Part shown: one piece after another, positions 12,576 to 20,325 of the stretch | Layout: each line of letters opens with the position of its first letter | Position numbering within the stretch: position 1 is the stretch's first letter | Source: JAICYJ01 sp038212095 | GTDB taxonomy: Bacteria; Actinomycetota; Thermoleophilia; Gaiellales; JAICJC01 | Direction: 5' to 3' | NCBI GenBank assembly: GCA_038212095.1 | Contig: JBBQUW010000043.1 | Span: 1-22,829 of the forward strand | Length of the DNA stretch: 22,829 bases | Notes under the pieces: model-generated | The model's input: the letters and a program-made list of their open reading frames with translations, nothing else | The model's database searches: none | Told to the model about the DNA's origin: nothing | Made by a program: the position numbers and the translations under genes

Positions 12576-13229
12576 TTAGACCGGCAGCACCTTCGCAGCA
12601 GGAGCGGGAGCGGGTGCGCTCGTCTCGTTATGCCGCAGGACGGCCAGCGGCGTCTCGCGGTTGCGCAGCGCGCCACCCAGCGCCAGCACGCCGAACCCGA
12701 TCCCCGACAGCAGCAGCGCGATGCCCACGACGATCCCAAACAGCGATAGCTGGGCCGCCATGTAGCTCGTGTTGAGCGCTGTTGACAGCGCGGTCTCGGT
12801 CACCCAGACCTGGCGGGCCGTGTTGTCCATGGGCTGTCCGCCCGGGCCCTTCAGTGCCAGAGTCGCGTCGTTGGTTCCCTTGCCGTCGCTGGTCGCATAG
12901 CGCGGCATCTGGGCGTAAGTCAATCCACCGGTCGCCTCCAGCGCGTGGATGCGCATGTAGCCGGCAAAGGCATGTGCGCGATCGCCGCTGTTGATCGGCA
13001 GCCCGGCAACGGCCACCGTGGGCAGGCTGATGCTGGACGGCAGTCCCGCCTGCGCGGCCTCGGCCTTGATCGCGGCCGGCGTCATGTCCGGCGTGCCGAT
13101 GATCTGCTCCTGCGCGAGCGTGGACTGAACTGTCGAGCGGGCGTTGACGCCCATGACGATCGAGGCGACGCCAAAGCAGATCAGGACGACAGCGGCGACA
13201 AACCCTCCGATTTCGAGCACCTTACGCAT
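12576..13229 (-). CDS. Two-span membrane protein of unknown function
   Basis: A 217-residue protein. The first transmembrane helix is at about 8-30 (IGGFVAAVVLICFGVASIV), then an extracytoplasmic domain of about 130 residues containing IGTPDMTPAAIKAEA, a second helix at about 162-186 (LFGIVVGIALLLSGIGFGVL) and a short Ala/Pro-rich cytoplasmic tail. I recall similar actinobacterial proteins being mislabelled as LigA dioxygenases; nothing here supports an enzyme. Start at ATG 13229 with AAGGGAG about 6 bases upstream; the frame continues to 13415 without a signal and is not used. Convergent with the cobalamin-binding protein gene, separated by the 12-bp hairpin. Confidence 0.75.
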   Translation of the reverse strand: MRKVLEIGGFVAAVVLICFGVASIVMGVNARSTVQSTLAQEQIIGTPDMTPAAIKAEAAQAGLPSSISLPTVAVAGLPINSGDRAHAFAGYMRIHALEATGGLTYAQMPRYATSDGKGTNDATLALKGPGGQPMDNTARQVWVTETALSTALNTSYMAAQLSLFGIVVGIALLLSGIGFGVLALGGALRNRETPLAVLRHNETSAPAPAPAAKVLPV

Positions 13230-13386
13230 GATGAACTCCCTTTCGTAGGAGTGGGAATAGGTCTCAACCAAGCGTCGGCCATCCGCGGCCGGCCGCCATC
13301 GGTTGTCCTTCCTCGATGCGCTTCGGGTATCCACCGCGACGGATGCGGCATTCCCACAGACGGATGGGCGAATGGCCGCCGGTCGC

Positions 13387-15288
13387 TCAGGCGGCGTCGC
13401 GGTGCTGCACGCCAAGCCGCACCGAGCAGGTGTTGAGCAACGCGGTCGCGTCCTCGGCCGTCAGCGGGCGGCCATACCGGTAGCCCTGACCGAGAGGGCA
13501 GCGCATCCGGCGCAGGAGTTCGGCCTCGTCCCTCGACTCAACTCCCTCGGCCACGGCGAGCATGCCGACGGCATCGGCCATATCGATCACGGCCTGGACG
13601 ATCGCGCGCTGGTTCAGGTTCGTATCCAAGCCGCTGATGAAGGCGCGGTCGATCTTCAGCTTGTCAAACGGCAGGGTGGACAGGTAGCCGAGGTTCGAGT
13701 AGCCGGAGCCGAAGTCATCCAGCGCCAGGCGCACGCCCAGGCTGTGCAGCGTATTCAGCCGAGCCTTGGTGCGTCCGTCATGGTCAAGCAGTGCGCTATC
13801 GGTGATCTCGAGCGTCACGCGATCAGCGGGGACGCCGCTGCGGGCAAGCGCCCTCGCCAGATCGTCGGGGTACGACTCGGCCGCGAGCTCGATCGGCGAG
13901 CAGTTGATGCTGATCCAGGTGGGCCGCCTCGGCTCGGTGAGCGTCCAGCCGGCCAGCTGGTCGAGCGCCGCGTCGATCACGCAGCTACCGAGCTGGTGAA
14001 TCAAGCCGGTCGCTTCGGCCAGCGGAATGAACTGATCGGGGCTGAGCACGCTGCCGTCCGGGCCGGCGATCCGCACCAGCGCCTCGAAGCCGACCACCTC
14101 GTCGAATCGCAGGTCGACGATCGGCTGGAATCGCACGATCACGTCACGCTCCTCCACGGCCCGACGCAAGGCGCGCTCGACCTGGTGGCGGGTTGCGCGG
14201 TCGGCCAGCATCGAGCGCTCGAACCAGCGTCGGCAGCCGCCGCCTTGCGACTTCGCGCGCTCCATCGCGGTAACCGCGTCCACCAGCGCCTCGTCGGCCT
14301 CCTGGCTGCCATCCAGTACCACCATGCCGAATGACGCTGCCGGCGTGATCGTCCACCCGTGGTCCAGCTGGAGCGGCGCGGCCAGGGCTTCGACGAGCCT
14401 GTCGCAGGCGAGCTCGGCATCCTCGAGGCCCGAGATGCGGTCGACCAGGATCATGAACTGGTCGCCGCCATAGCGGCCAACGGTCGATCCGGCCGGCGCA
14501 GAGCGTTTCAGTCGGCGGGCCGTCTCGCGGATCACACGGTCGCCGGCGGCCCGGCCGAGGCCGTCGTTGACGAGCTGCAGGCGATCAACATCGCATTGCA
14601 TCAGCACCGATATGTGTCCCTCGCGCCGCCGGCTGCCCCGCCGCTCGACCGCCCTGCGGGCGCGCTCGAGCACCAGTTCGCGCGACGCCACGCCGGTGTC
14701 GACGTCGTGCTGCAGTACGTCGGTGCCTCGCCAAACCGCCAGGTTGGCGGCAGCCAGTGCCAGCACGAAACCTGCGTGGACGAGCGCCCACTCCCACGGT
14801 GCCCGCCCGTGATCGAATACGAGCAGCGGCGCCACCACGCCGAACGCGGTGTGATGGGCGAGCACGAAGACGATCGCGATCGCGAACGGCAGCCAGTCGC
14901 CGTACAGCATCAGCAGCGTAATGACGACGAAGAAGTCGAAGTGGGCCTCGGTGGTTCCGTGCCAGAGACCTACGAGCACCGCGGCGCACGAGAGCAGCGC
15001 CAGCGATGCCAGCGAGCTTCGCACCGCCCGTCCCAGCCAACGGCGGTTACTGATCCAGGCGGCGGCCATGATCGGAACCAGGGTGCCGACGACGACGGCG
15101 TCGTGCAGGGCGTAGCCCTGCGTGATCGCGAACAGCCCAAGCAGGGCGACATGAAACCAGATCGAACCGACGACGATGCGATGGCGACCGTTCCAGCGCG
15201 ACTCGAGCACGTTGCGACCCTGGGGTAGGACGTCCAGGAATCGTGATCGAAGCCGCAGCAACGCGAGCTCAACGGGGGCGTCAGGCAT
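13387..15288 (-). CDS. Membrane GGDEF-EAL protein, probable c-di-GMP phosphodiesterase
   Basis: A 633-residue protein. Residues 35-190 form about six hydrophobic segments with a conserved-looking motif TEAHFDFF (113-120) and LYGDWLPF...AHH (128-146), seen in several sensor kinases and GGDEF proteins; its ligand is unknown. The GGDEF domain (about 195-355) is degenerate: GGDQF (274-278) instead of GGDEF/GGEEF, LQLVND instead of FKxIND, GR instead of GH, and no RxxD inhibitory site. The EAL domain (about 365-622) keeps all catalytic residues: E402 of EAL, N462, E494, D524/D525 (DDFGSG), K545, E581 and Q601. So it probably hydrolyses c-di-GMP, with the GGDEF part regulatory or inactive. Start at ATG 15288; a longer frame to 15408 adds an Arg-rich segment without a start signal. 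Confidence 0.88.
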   Translation of the reverse strand: MPDAPVELALLRLRSRFLDVLPQGRNVLESRWNGRHRIVVGSIWFHVALLGLFAITQGYALHDAVVVGTLVPIMAAAWISNRRWLGRAVRSSLASLALLSCAAVLVGLWHGTTEAHFDFFVVITLLMLYGDWLPFAIAIVFVLAHHTAFGVVAPLLVFDHGRAPWEWALVHAGFVLALAAANLAVWRGTDVLQHDVDTGVASRELVLERARRAVERRGSRRREGHISVLMQCDVDRLQLVNDGLGRAAGDRVIRETARRLKRSAPAGSTVGRYGGDQFMILVDRISGLEDAELACDRLVEALAAPLQLDHGWTITPAASFGMVVLDGSQEADEALVDAVTAMERAKSQGGGCRRWFERSMLADRATRHQVERALRRAVEERDVIVRFQPIVDLRFDEVVGFEALVRIAGPDGSVLSPDQFIPLAEATGLIHQLGSCVIDAALDQLAGWTLTEPRRPTWISINCSPIELAAESYPDDLARALARSGVPADRVTLEITDSALLDHDGRTKARLNTLHSLGVRLALDDFGSGYSNLGYLSTLPFDKLKIDRAFISGLDTNLNQRAIVQAVIDMADAVGMLAVAEGVESRDEAELLRRMRCPLGQGYRYGRPLTAEDATALLNTCSVRLGVQHRDAA

Positions 15289-15414
15289 ACCCCGGTGATC
15301 GCCCGCGCCCCGCCTGGATCGAGCAAGATCACCGCTTTGTGGTAGGCCAGCCACGATCCGCGCCAACGTCGCAGCACCATCGCACCGGCAGGGCTTTGGC
15401 TCCAGCAATCGCGC

Positions 15415-16386
15415 TCAGGGACGGGGGGCGTCGGCGATGTAGCGCACCATGCGCCGGCCATAGGCGGTGATCTCGCCGTCATCCCTCATGCCGATCTTCT
15501 GCATCACCCTGACAGACGGCGCGTTCTCGGGATACGAGAGCGCAACCACTCGCGGCAGCCCCAGCGGGCCGAACGCGACGTCCAGGCAGGCCGCCGCCAC
15601 CTCGGTCGCGATGCCCATCCCCCACCTGTCGCGCACCAGCTCGTACACCACCTCCACCTCCGGCCCCACCATCTCCACCAGCACCAGTCCCGCCACGCCG
15701 ATCACGTCGCCGTCCTGCCGATCGACAACTCCCCACAGCGAGAACCCATGCCGCTGCTGATGCTCGATCAAGCGCGCCACCCCGGCCGCGGTCTGCTCGG
15801 GTGTCCGCGCCGCACCGTCGCTGCCGACGAACCGCATCGCCTCAGCATCGCCGTACAGCCGCTGCAGCGGTGCCGCGTCCCCCGGCTCGAGCAGGCGCAG
15901 CAGGAAGCGAGCCGTCGTCGCGACCGTCCCCGGCTCGCCGGTGATGCCAGGAACGAATGGCCGCCGAAACGGCCACTCACGCGCCAGCCACTCGGCCACC
16001 GCCGTGCGCAGCGGCACGTCCAGGTCGGCGCTGGTCGCCCTCACCCACGTCCGCAGGTCGGCGTCGTGATCCGGCCTATCCGACGGGTAGATGTAGACGC
16101 AACCGATCACCGCCCGCGAGACCGGCTCGAGCACCGTGAACGTGAAGCCCTCGCCACGCTCGAAGTCGCGGGCGTGGCGCTCCAGGTCAGCCAGGTTCTC
16201 CTCGGCGGTCATCTCGCGCGGCCAGGAGCTGCCCTCAAATCCCGGCGTCGCCCGGATCTGAGCCATGCTGGACGCCCACGCCTCGTGGTCAGCCACGTTG
16301 TGCTGCGGGCCAAGCGGCTGGAGTACGAACCGGTCGTGCTCCAGCTCGCGCGGCGGGTCGAAGCCGGGTGGCACGAACGGCGTCAC
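15415..16386 (-). CDS. Double-GNAT acetyltransferase
   Basis: A 323-residue protein with two GNAT folds. The C-terminal half (about 160-323) is RimJ/RimL-like, with RDRWGMGIATEVAAACL as its acetyl-CoA loop and NAPSVRVMQKIGM near the end. The N-terminal half (about 10-150) has GNAT-like strands (FTFTVLEP...GCVYIYP), but at the position of R/Q-x-x-G-x-G/A it reads ATSADLDVPLRTA, so it probably does not bind acetyl-CoA in the usual way and may be structural or substrate-binding. The GTG start (16386) overlaps the stop of the GH15 gene as GTGA, with GGAG 7 bases upstream, so expression is coupled to it. Substrate unknown. Confidence 0.8.
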   Translation of the reverse strand: MTPFVPPGFDPPRELEHDRFVLQPLGPQHNVADHEAWASSMAQIRATPGFEGSSWPREMTAEENLADLERHARDFERGEGFTFTVLEPVSRAVIGCVYIYPSDRPDHDADLRTWVRATSADLDVPLRTAVAEWLAREWPFRRPFVPGITGEPGTVATTARFLLRLLEPGDAAPLQRLYGDAEAMRFVGSDGAARTPEQTAAGVARLIEHQQRHGFSLWGVVDRQDGDVIGVAGLVLVEMVGPEVEVVYELVRDRWGMGIATEVAAACLDVAFGPLGLPRVVALSYPENAPSVRVMQKIGMRDDGEITAYGRRMVRYIADAPRP

Positions 16387-18170
16387 CGCTCGCTCCGGCG
16401 CAGGCCACCAGCGCGACCGCCCAGCACCAGTGCCGCGCTGACCAGTGCCAGATGGCTGAAGGCCTGGGGGACGTTGCCCAGCTGACGGCGCGCCTGCGGG
16501 TCGTACTCCTCGGACAGCAGCCCGACATCGTTGCGCAGATCGAGCAGCCGCTCGAACAGCTCGCGTGCCTGGTTATGCTCGCCCTGCAGCGCGAGCACCT
16601 CGACCAGCCAGAACGAGCAGGCCAGAAAGACGCCCTCGCCCTCGGCGATGCCGTCCACGCCCCCATCGAGCTGGGGCCGGTAGCGCGTGACCAGGCCGTC
16701 CACAGTCAGATCCCGGCGGATCGCATCGACGGTCGAACGCATCCGCTCGTCATCCGCATCGATGAATCCCACCAGCGGCATCATTAGGATCGAAGCGTCG
16801 AGCTGGTCGGAGCCGTAGTACTGGGTGAACGCGCCCCGCCGCTCATTCCATGCCTGCTCCAACACCTGCGCGTGGATCTCGTCCCGCAGCTCACGCCAGC
16901 GCTCGACCGGCCCGGATGCGTCGAACTCCTCACTGAAGCGCACGGCACGATCGAATGCCACCCACGCCATCACCTTGGAGTGTGTGAAGTGGCGGGCCGG
17001 CCCGCGCACCTCCCACAGACCGGCGTCCTCCTGCCGCCAACCATCCTCCAGCCATTCCAGCAGCTTGCGCATCAGCGACCAGACGTTGCCGTCCAGCCGC
17101 ACGCCGTGCGCCTGGCTCTGATAGATGGCGTCCAGCAGCTCACCATAGACGTCGAGCTGCAGCTGAGTCGAGGCCGCGTTGCCGACCCGCACGGGCCGTG
17201 ATCCCTGGTATCCCGGCAGCCAGTCCAGCTCCCGCTCGTCCAGCCGCCGCTCACCAGCGATGCCGTACATGATCTGCACCGCGGCCGGGTCGCCGGCCAC
17301 CGCCCGCAGCAGCCAGCGCCCCCACGCCTCCGCCTCGCTACGCAGCCCCGCGTGCAGCATCGCGACCAGCGTCAGCGTCGCGTCACGCAGCCAGCAGAAG
17401 CGGTAGTCCCAGTTGCGAACGCCGCCGATCCGCTCCGGCAGCGATGTCGTCGGAGAGGCCACTATGCCCCCGGTGGGGTCGTAAGTGAGCGCCTTGAGCA
17501 CCAGCAGCGATTGGTTCACCTCCTCGTGGTAGTCGCCCACGTGCGTGCAGCCGCGGGCCCACGTCAGCCAGTACTCCTCGGTATCGGCCAGCGCCGCCTC
17601 GGCATCGACCGCTGGCGGCGGCTCCTCATGCGACGGATACCAGGTGAGCACGAACGGGATCCGCTCACCGGGGTGGATGGTGAAGTTCGAGACGGTCGCC
17701 ATGTGCTCGCCGCGAACCGGCGCCGGCGTGCGCAGACAGAGGGCGTCAGGCCCCGCGATGGCCACCCGCGCGTGGTCGACCCGCCGCACCCACGGCACGA
17801 TGCGGCCGTAGTCGAAGCGGATGATCAGCTCCATCCCGATCTCCACCTCGCCGTCGAGTCCCTCGATGATCCGCACGATGTCGGGCGCGTTGCCGCGCGG
17901 GGGCATGAAGTCGATCACGCGCACCGAGCCGCCCTCGCTCTCGAGCACCGTCTCCAGGATCAGCGTGTCGTGGCGGTAACGGCGGCTGCCGGCGGTCGTC
18001 TCGACCGGCGCCAGCAGCCAGCGGCCGTGCTCGGGACCGCCCAGCAGCGCCGAGAAGCAGGCACCGGAGTCGAAGCGCGGCAGACAGCACCAGTCGATCG
18101 AGCAGCGGTCGCTGACCAGTGCAGCCGTCTGCAGATCGCCGATCAGCGCGTAGTCCTCGATCCGCGGCAT
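16383..18170 (-). CDS. GH15 family glycosidase (glucoamylase/trehalase type)
   Basis: A 595-residue inverting glycosidase of family GH15, the length usual for bacterial members. The N-terminal beta domain starts MPRIEDYALIGD and contains RCSIDWCCLPRFDSGACF; the (alpha/alpha)6 barrel follows from about residue 215. Family motifs: NWDYRFCWLRDATLTL (253-268), EDAGLWEVRG with the probable general acid Glu387, and LLSEEYDP with the probable general base at Glu554 or Glu555, then LGNVPQAFSH. No signal peptide, so it acts in the cytoplasm, on alpha-glucans or trehalose; the two cannot be separated by eye. ATG 18170 is chosen because TACTCT stands 6 bases before it. The upstream DUF1326 gene ends 22 bases earlier, so read-through is also likely. 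Confidence 0.9.
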   Translation of the reverse strand: MPRIEDYALIGDLQTAALVSDRCSIDWCCLPRFDSGACFSALLGGPEHGRWLLAPVETTAGSRRYRHDTLILETVLESEGGSVRVIDFMPPRGNAPDIVRIIEGLDGEVEIGMELIIRFDYGRIVPWVRRVDHARVAIAGPDALCLRTPAPVRGEHMATVSNFTIHPGERIPFVLTWYPSHEEPPPAVDAEAALADTEEYWLTWARGCTHVGDYHEEVNQSLLVLKALTYDPTGGIVASPTTSLPERIGGVRNWDYRFCWLRDATLTLVAMLHAGLRSEAEAWGRWLLRAVAGDPAAVQIMYGIAGERRLDERELDWLPGYQGSRPVRVGNAASTQLQLDVYGELLDAIYQSQAHGVRLDGNVWSLMRKLLEWLEDGWRQEDAGLWEVRGPARHFTHSKVMAWVAFDRAVRFSEEFDASGPVERWRELRDEIHAQVLEQAWNERRGAFTQYYGSDQLDASILMMPLVGFIDADDERMRSTVDAIRRDLTVDGLVTRYRPQLDGGVDGIAEGEGVFLACSFWLVEVLALQGEHNQARELFERLLDLRNDVGLLSEEYDPQARRQLGNVPQAFSHLALVSAALVLGGRAGGLRRSER

Positions 18171-18176
18171 CAGCGG

Positions 18177-18182
18177 AGAGTA
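18177..18182 (-). promoter_or_regulatory. Leaderless -10 box of the GH15 gene
   Basis: TACTCT on the minus strand, exactly 6 bases before the ATG at 18170; within the 22-base gap after the DUF1326 gene. Confidence 0.45.
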
Positions 18183-18192
18183 GAGCGCACGG

Positions 18193-18801
18193 TCACGGGC
18201 CGGCGTAGACAAAGGTCGATTCGAACCCACAGCGTCCCTCGACGTCGAACGCGAAGCCGTCCCCGTCGCCGACGAGCCGCTCACAGACCAGTTCACGACC
18301 AGGCTGGTCGTGCCCGGGAATGAGGCACGAGACGGTGCGCTCGGTGACGTACGGCGCCGAGACGCGCAGCGACACCACCGACCCGGCACGGAACCAGCCG
18401 CGGCCGGGGGCATGGTCGATCTCGATCGTGCTCGCCCGCACCGCCACCAGGTCGCTGGCCTTGTAGACCCAGGGGAACTGCTGCTCGGGGGTGCCACCGA
18501 GTGTGCCGGTGAACACCGCCTCCAGCGCCTCGCGCTGCCGGCGATCACCGCGATCGTCGAGGTGCAGCACCCAGCGCCAGGGTGAGCCCGGCTGATCGTC
18601 GCTGTACCAGATCACGTTCACGACGGCCAGGCCGGCCACGTCGACGCCGTCCACCTCGCCCCGCTCGATCCACCAGGACAGGGCGCCCACGCACTCGCCG
18701 CTGGTCGAGCGGCCGCCACCCACGCCGTCGATCCTGCGGCACGGGCAGATGGCATCGCAGTTGCAGGCTTCGAGCGTCGTGCCGGACAGTTGCCAGGGCA
18801 T
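18193..18801 (-). CDS. DUF1326 protein
   Basis: A 202-residue soluble protein of the DUF1326 family, whose function is unknown. The family mark is the N-terminal cysteine cluster, C13-N-C15-x3-C19-P-C21 (EACNCDAICPC) plus Cys37 (GEC), suggestive of metal binding or redox chemistry. The remainder contains VNVIWYSDDQPG and repeated beta-prone segments. The start at ATG 18801 is supported by TAGGAT 6 bases upstream. First gene of a probable minus-strand operon with the GH15 and double-GNAT genes; divergent from the flavin oxidoreductase gene, whose longest model overlaps this start. Confidence 0.85.
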   Translation of the reverse strand: MPWQLSGTTLEACNCDAICPCRRIDGVGGGRSTSGECVGALSWWIERGEVDGVDVAGLAVVNVIWYSDDQPGSPWRWVLHLDDRGDRRQREALEAVFTGTLGGTPEQQFPWVYKASDLVAVRASTIEIDHAPGRGWFRAGSVVSLRVSAPYVTERTVSCLIPGHDQPGRELVCERLVGDGDGFAFDVEGRCGFESTFVYAGP

Positions 18802-18804
18802 CGC

Positions 18805-20274
18805 ATGATCCTACTCACGGCTGGCCCGGCTGGATCTACACTCGCCCACATCGCCTCCCAAACCACTCAGCCGGCAGAAACCGATGACCAGCTCGAAGCC
18901 CGATACCGCGAGCGCAGCCTCTGGCTCGACATGCTCGAGGGCCGGCTCACGCCGCGCCCGGCGCTGCCCGGCGACGTCGACTGCGATGTGGCGATCGTCG
19001 GTGCCGGCTTCACGGGGCTGTGGACCGCGTACTACCTCAAACGGGCGCAGCCAGACCTGCGCGTGACGGTGGTCGAGCGGGAGATCGCCGGCTACGGCCC
19101 ATCCGGTCGCAACGGCGGCTGGGTCTCGTCGGGGATCGCCGGAAGCCCCTCGGTCTATCGCCGTGCGGGCGGCACCGACGCCGTGCGGCGGGCGCTGCGC
19201 GAGACCTACACGACCGTCGACGAGATCGCCGACGTCGTGCGGCGAGAGCAGTTCTCGTGCGGCTTCCTCAAGGCGGGCGCGCTGACCGTGGCAACCAGCG
19301 AGCCACAGAGGGCGCGGCTGCAGGCCAGCGTACGAGCTGCTCGCGAGCTGGGAGCTGACGACGACGAGGTCGCCCTGCTCACCGCGGAGCAGGCGGCGAC
19401 GCAGGCGAGGGTGGCAGGCTGCATCGCCGCGATCAGCTCGACGCACACCGCCCGCACCGACCCCGCTCGTCTGGTTCGCAGCCTGGCATCCTGTTGCGAG
19501 CGGCTCGGCGTGACTATCCACGAGCGCACCGCCGCTCTCGAGCTCGGGCCCGGCCGGGTGCGCTGCGAGAGCGGCACGCTGCGGGCGGACGTGGTGCTGC
19601 GGGCAACCGAGGCGTACACCACCCAGCTGCCGGGCGAACGGCTGCGCTACCTACCGCTCTACTCCCTGATGATCGCGACCGAGCCGCTGCCGGCCGAGCT
19701 GTGGGACGAGATCGGCTGGCGCGACGGGCTGATGATCTGCGACCGCCGCCACCTGTTCTTCTACGCGCAGCGCACCGAGGACGGCCGGATCGCGATCGGT
19801 GGTCGTGGTGCTCCCTACCGTCTGCGCGACCCGATCAGCGAGCAGAACGAGCGATCGGACGCCGTGCGCGCGCGACTCGAACGCGCCCTGCGGCTGCACT
19901 TCCCCGCCGCCGCCGGTGCGCGCATCACGCACCACTGGGGCGGTCCGCTCGGCGTGCCACGCGACTGGTGCACGGCGATCGAGTTCGATCGCACCAGCGG
20001 CCTTGGCCGGGCGGGCGGCTACTCCGGTCACGGCGTCGTTTCGTCCAACATCGCCGGCCGCACGCTGGCCGACCTGGTGCTCGGCCGCGACAGCGATCTG
20101 ACCACCCTGCCCTGGGTCGGGCACCGCAGCCGCCGCTGGGAACCGGAGCCGTTGCGGTTCCTGGCCTCACGGGCGATCGTGAGCGTGCTCGAGGCGGCTG
20201 ACCGGCACGAGGACTCCACCGGCCGGCCGAGCCGGCGCACGCGGCTGCTCTCGCCTGTAATGCCACCCGCCTGA
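18805..20274 (+). CDS. FAD-dependent oxidoreductase, DAO/PuuB-like
   Basis: A flavoprotein of the D-amino-acid-oxidase fold, 489 residues from ATG 18805. The dinucleotide-binding motif is VAIVGAGFTGLW (G66-x-G68-x-x-G71), followed by GYGPSGRNGGW, as in gamma-glutamylputrescine and related amine oxidoreductases; GYSGHGVV near the C-terminus also binds FAD. It likely oxidises a C-N bond of an amine or amino acid. The N-terminus is uncertain. ATG 18805 gives an unconserved lead (MILLTAGPAGSTLAH), and a TACACT box at 18837-18842 lies downstream of it. No ATG, GTG or TTG is in frame until ATG 18930, which would remove the conserved-looking RSLWLD. Followed by a flavin amine oxidase and a TetR regulator, which suggests an amine-degradation locus. 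Confidence 0.85.
   Translation: MILLTAGPAGSTLAHIASQTTQPAETDDQLEARYRERSLWLDMLEGRLTPRPALPGDVDCDVAIVGAGFTGLWTAYYLKRAQPDLRVTVVEREIAGYGPSGRNGGWVSSGIAGSPSVYRRAGGTDAVRRALRETYTTVDEIADVVRREQFSCGFLKAGALTVATSEPQRARLQASVRAARELGADDDEVALLTAEQAATQARVAGCIAAISSTHTARTDPARLVRSLASCCERLGVTIHERTAALELGPGRVRCESGTLRADVVLRATEAYTTQLPGERLRYLPLYSLMIATEPLPAELWDEIGWRDGLMICDRRHLFFYAQRTEDGRIAIGGRGAPYRLRDPISEQNERSDAVRARLERALRLHFPAAAGARITHHWGGPLGVPRDWCTAIEFDRTSGLGRAGGYSGHGVVSSNIAGRTLADLVLGRDSDLTTLPWVGHRSRRWEPEPLRFLASRAIVSVLEAADRHEDSTGRPSRRTRLLSPVMPPA
18808..18813 (-). promoter_or_regulatory. Leaderless -10 box of the DUF1326 gene
   Basis: TAGGAT on the minus strand, exactly 6 bases before the ATG at 18801. It lies inside the first codons of the long model of the divergent flavin oxidoreductase gene. 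Confidence 0.5.
18837..18842 (+). promoter_or_regulatory. Possible -10 box of the flavin oxidoreductase gene
   Basis: TACACT; the 8th base after it begins an in-frame ATC codon (18850). It lies inside the long gene model and argues for a later start. Confidence 0.3.
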
Positions 20275-20290
20275 CCCGAGCTGTGACTGG

Positions 20291-20296
20291 TACATT
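20291..20296 (+). promoter_or_regulatory. -10 box of the amine oxidase gene
   Basis: TACATT, 29 bases before the ATG at 20326. It would give a leader of about 23 bases carrying the G-rich ribosome site at 20315-20319. Confidence 0.4.
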
Positions 20297-20325
20297 TGTC
20301 CCAATCGGACTCCAGGGGGACGCGG

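Noticed and set aside
15289..15414. A c-di-GMP riboswitch before the GGDEF-EAL gene, also considered at 2400-3100
   Set aside because: The conserved GEMM core and its paired stems could not be found on the relevant strand.
18171..18548. N-terminal extension of the GH15 protein
   Set aside because: It would overlap the DUF1326 gene for over 350 bases; the MPRIEDYALIGD start is typical for the family and has a -10 box 6 bases upstream.
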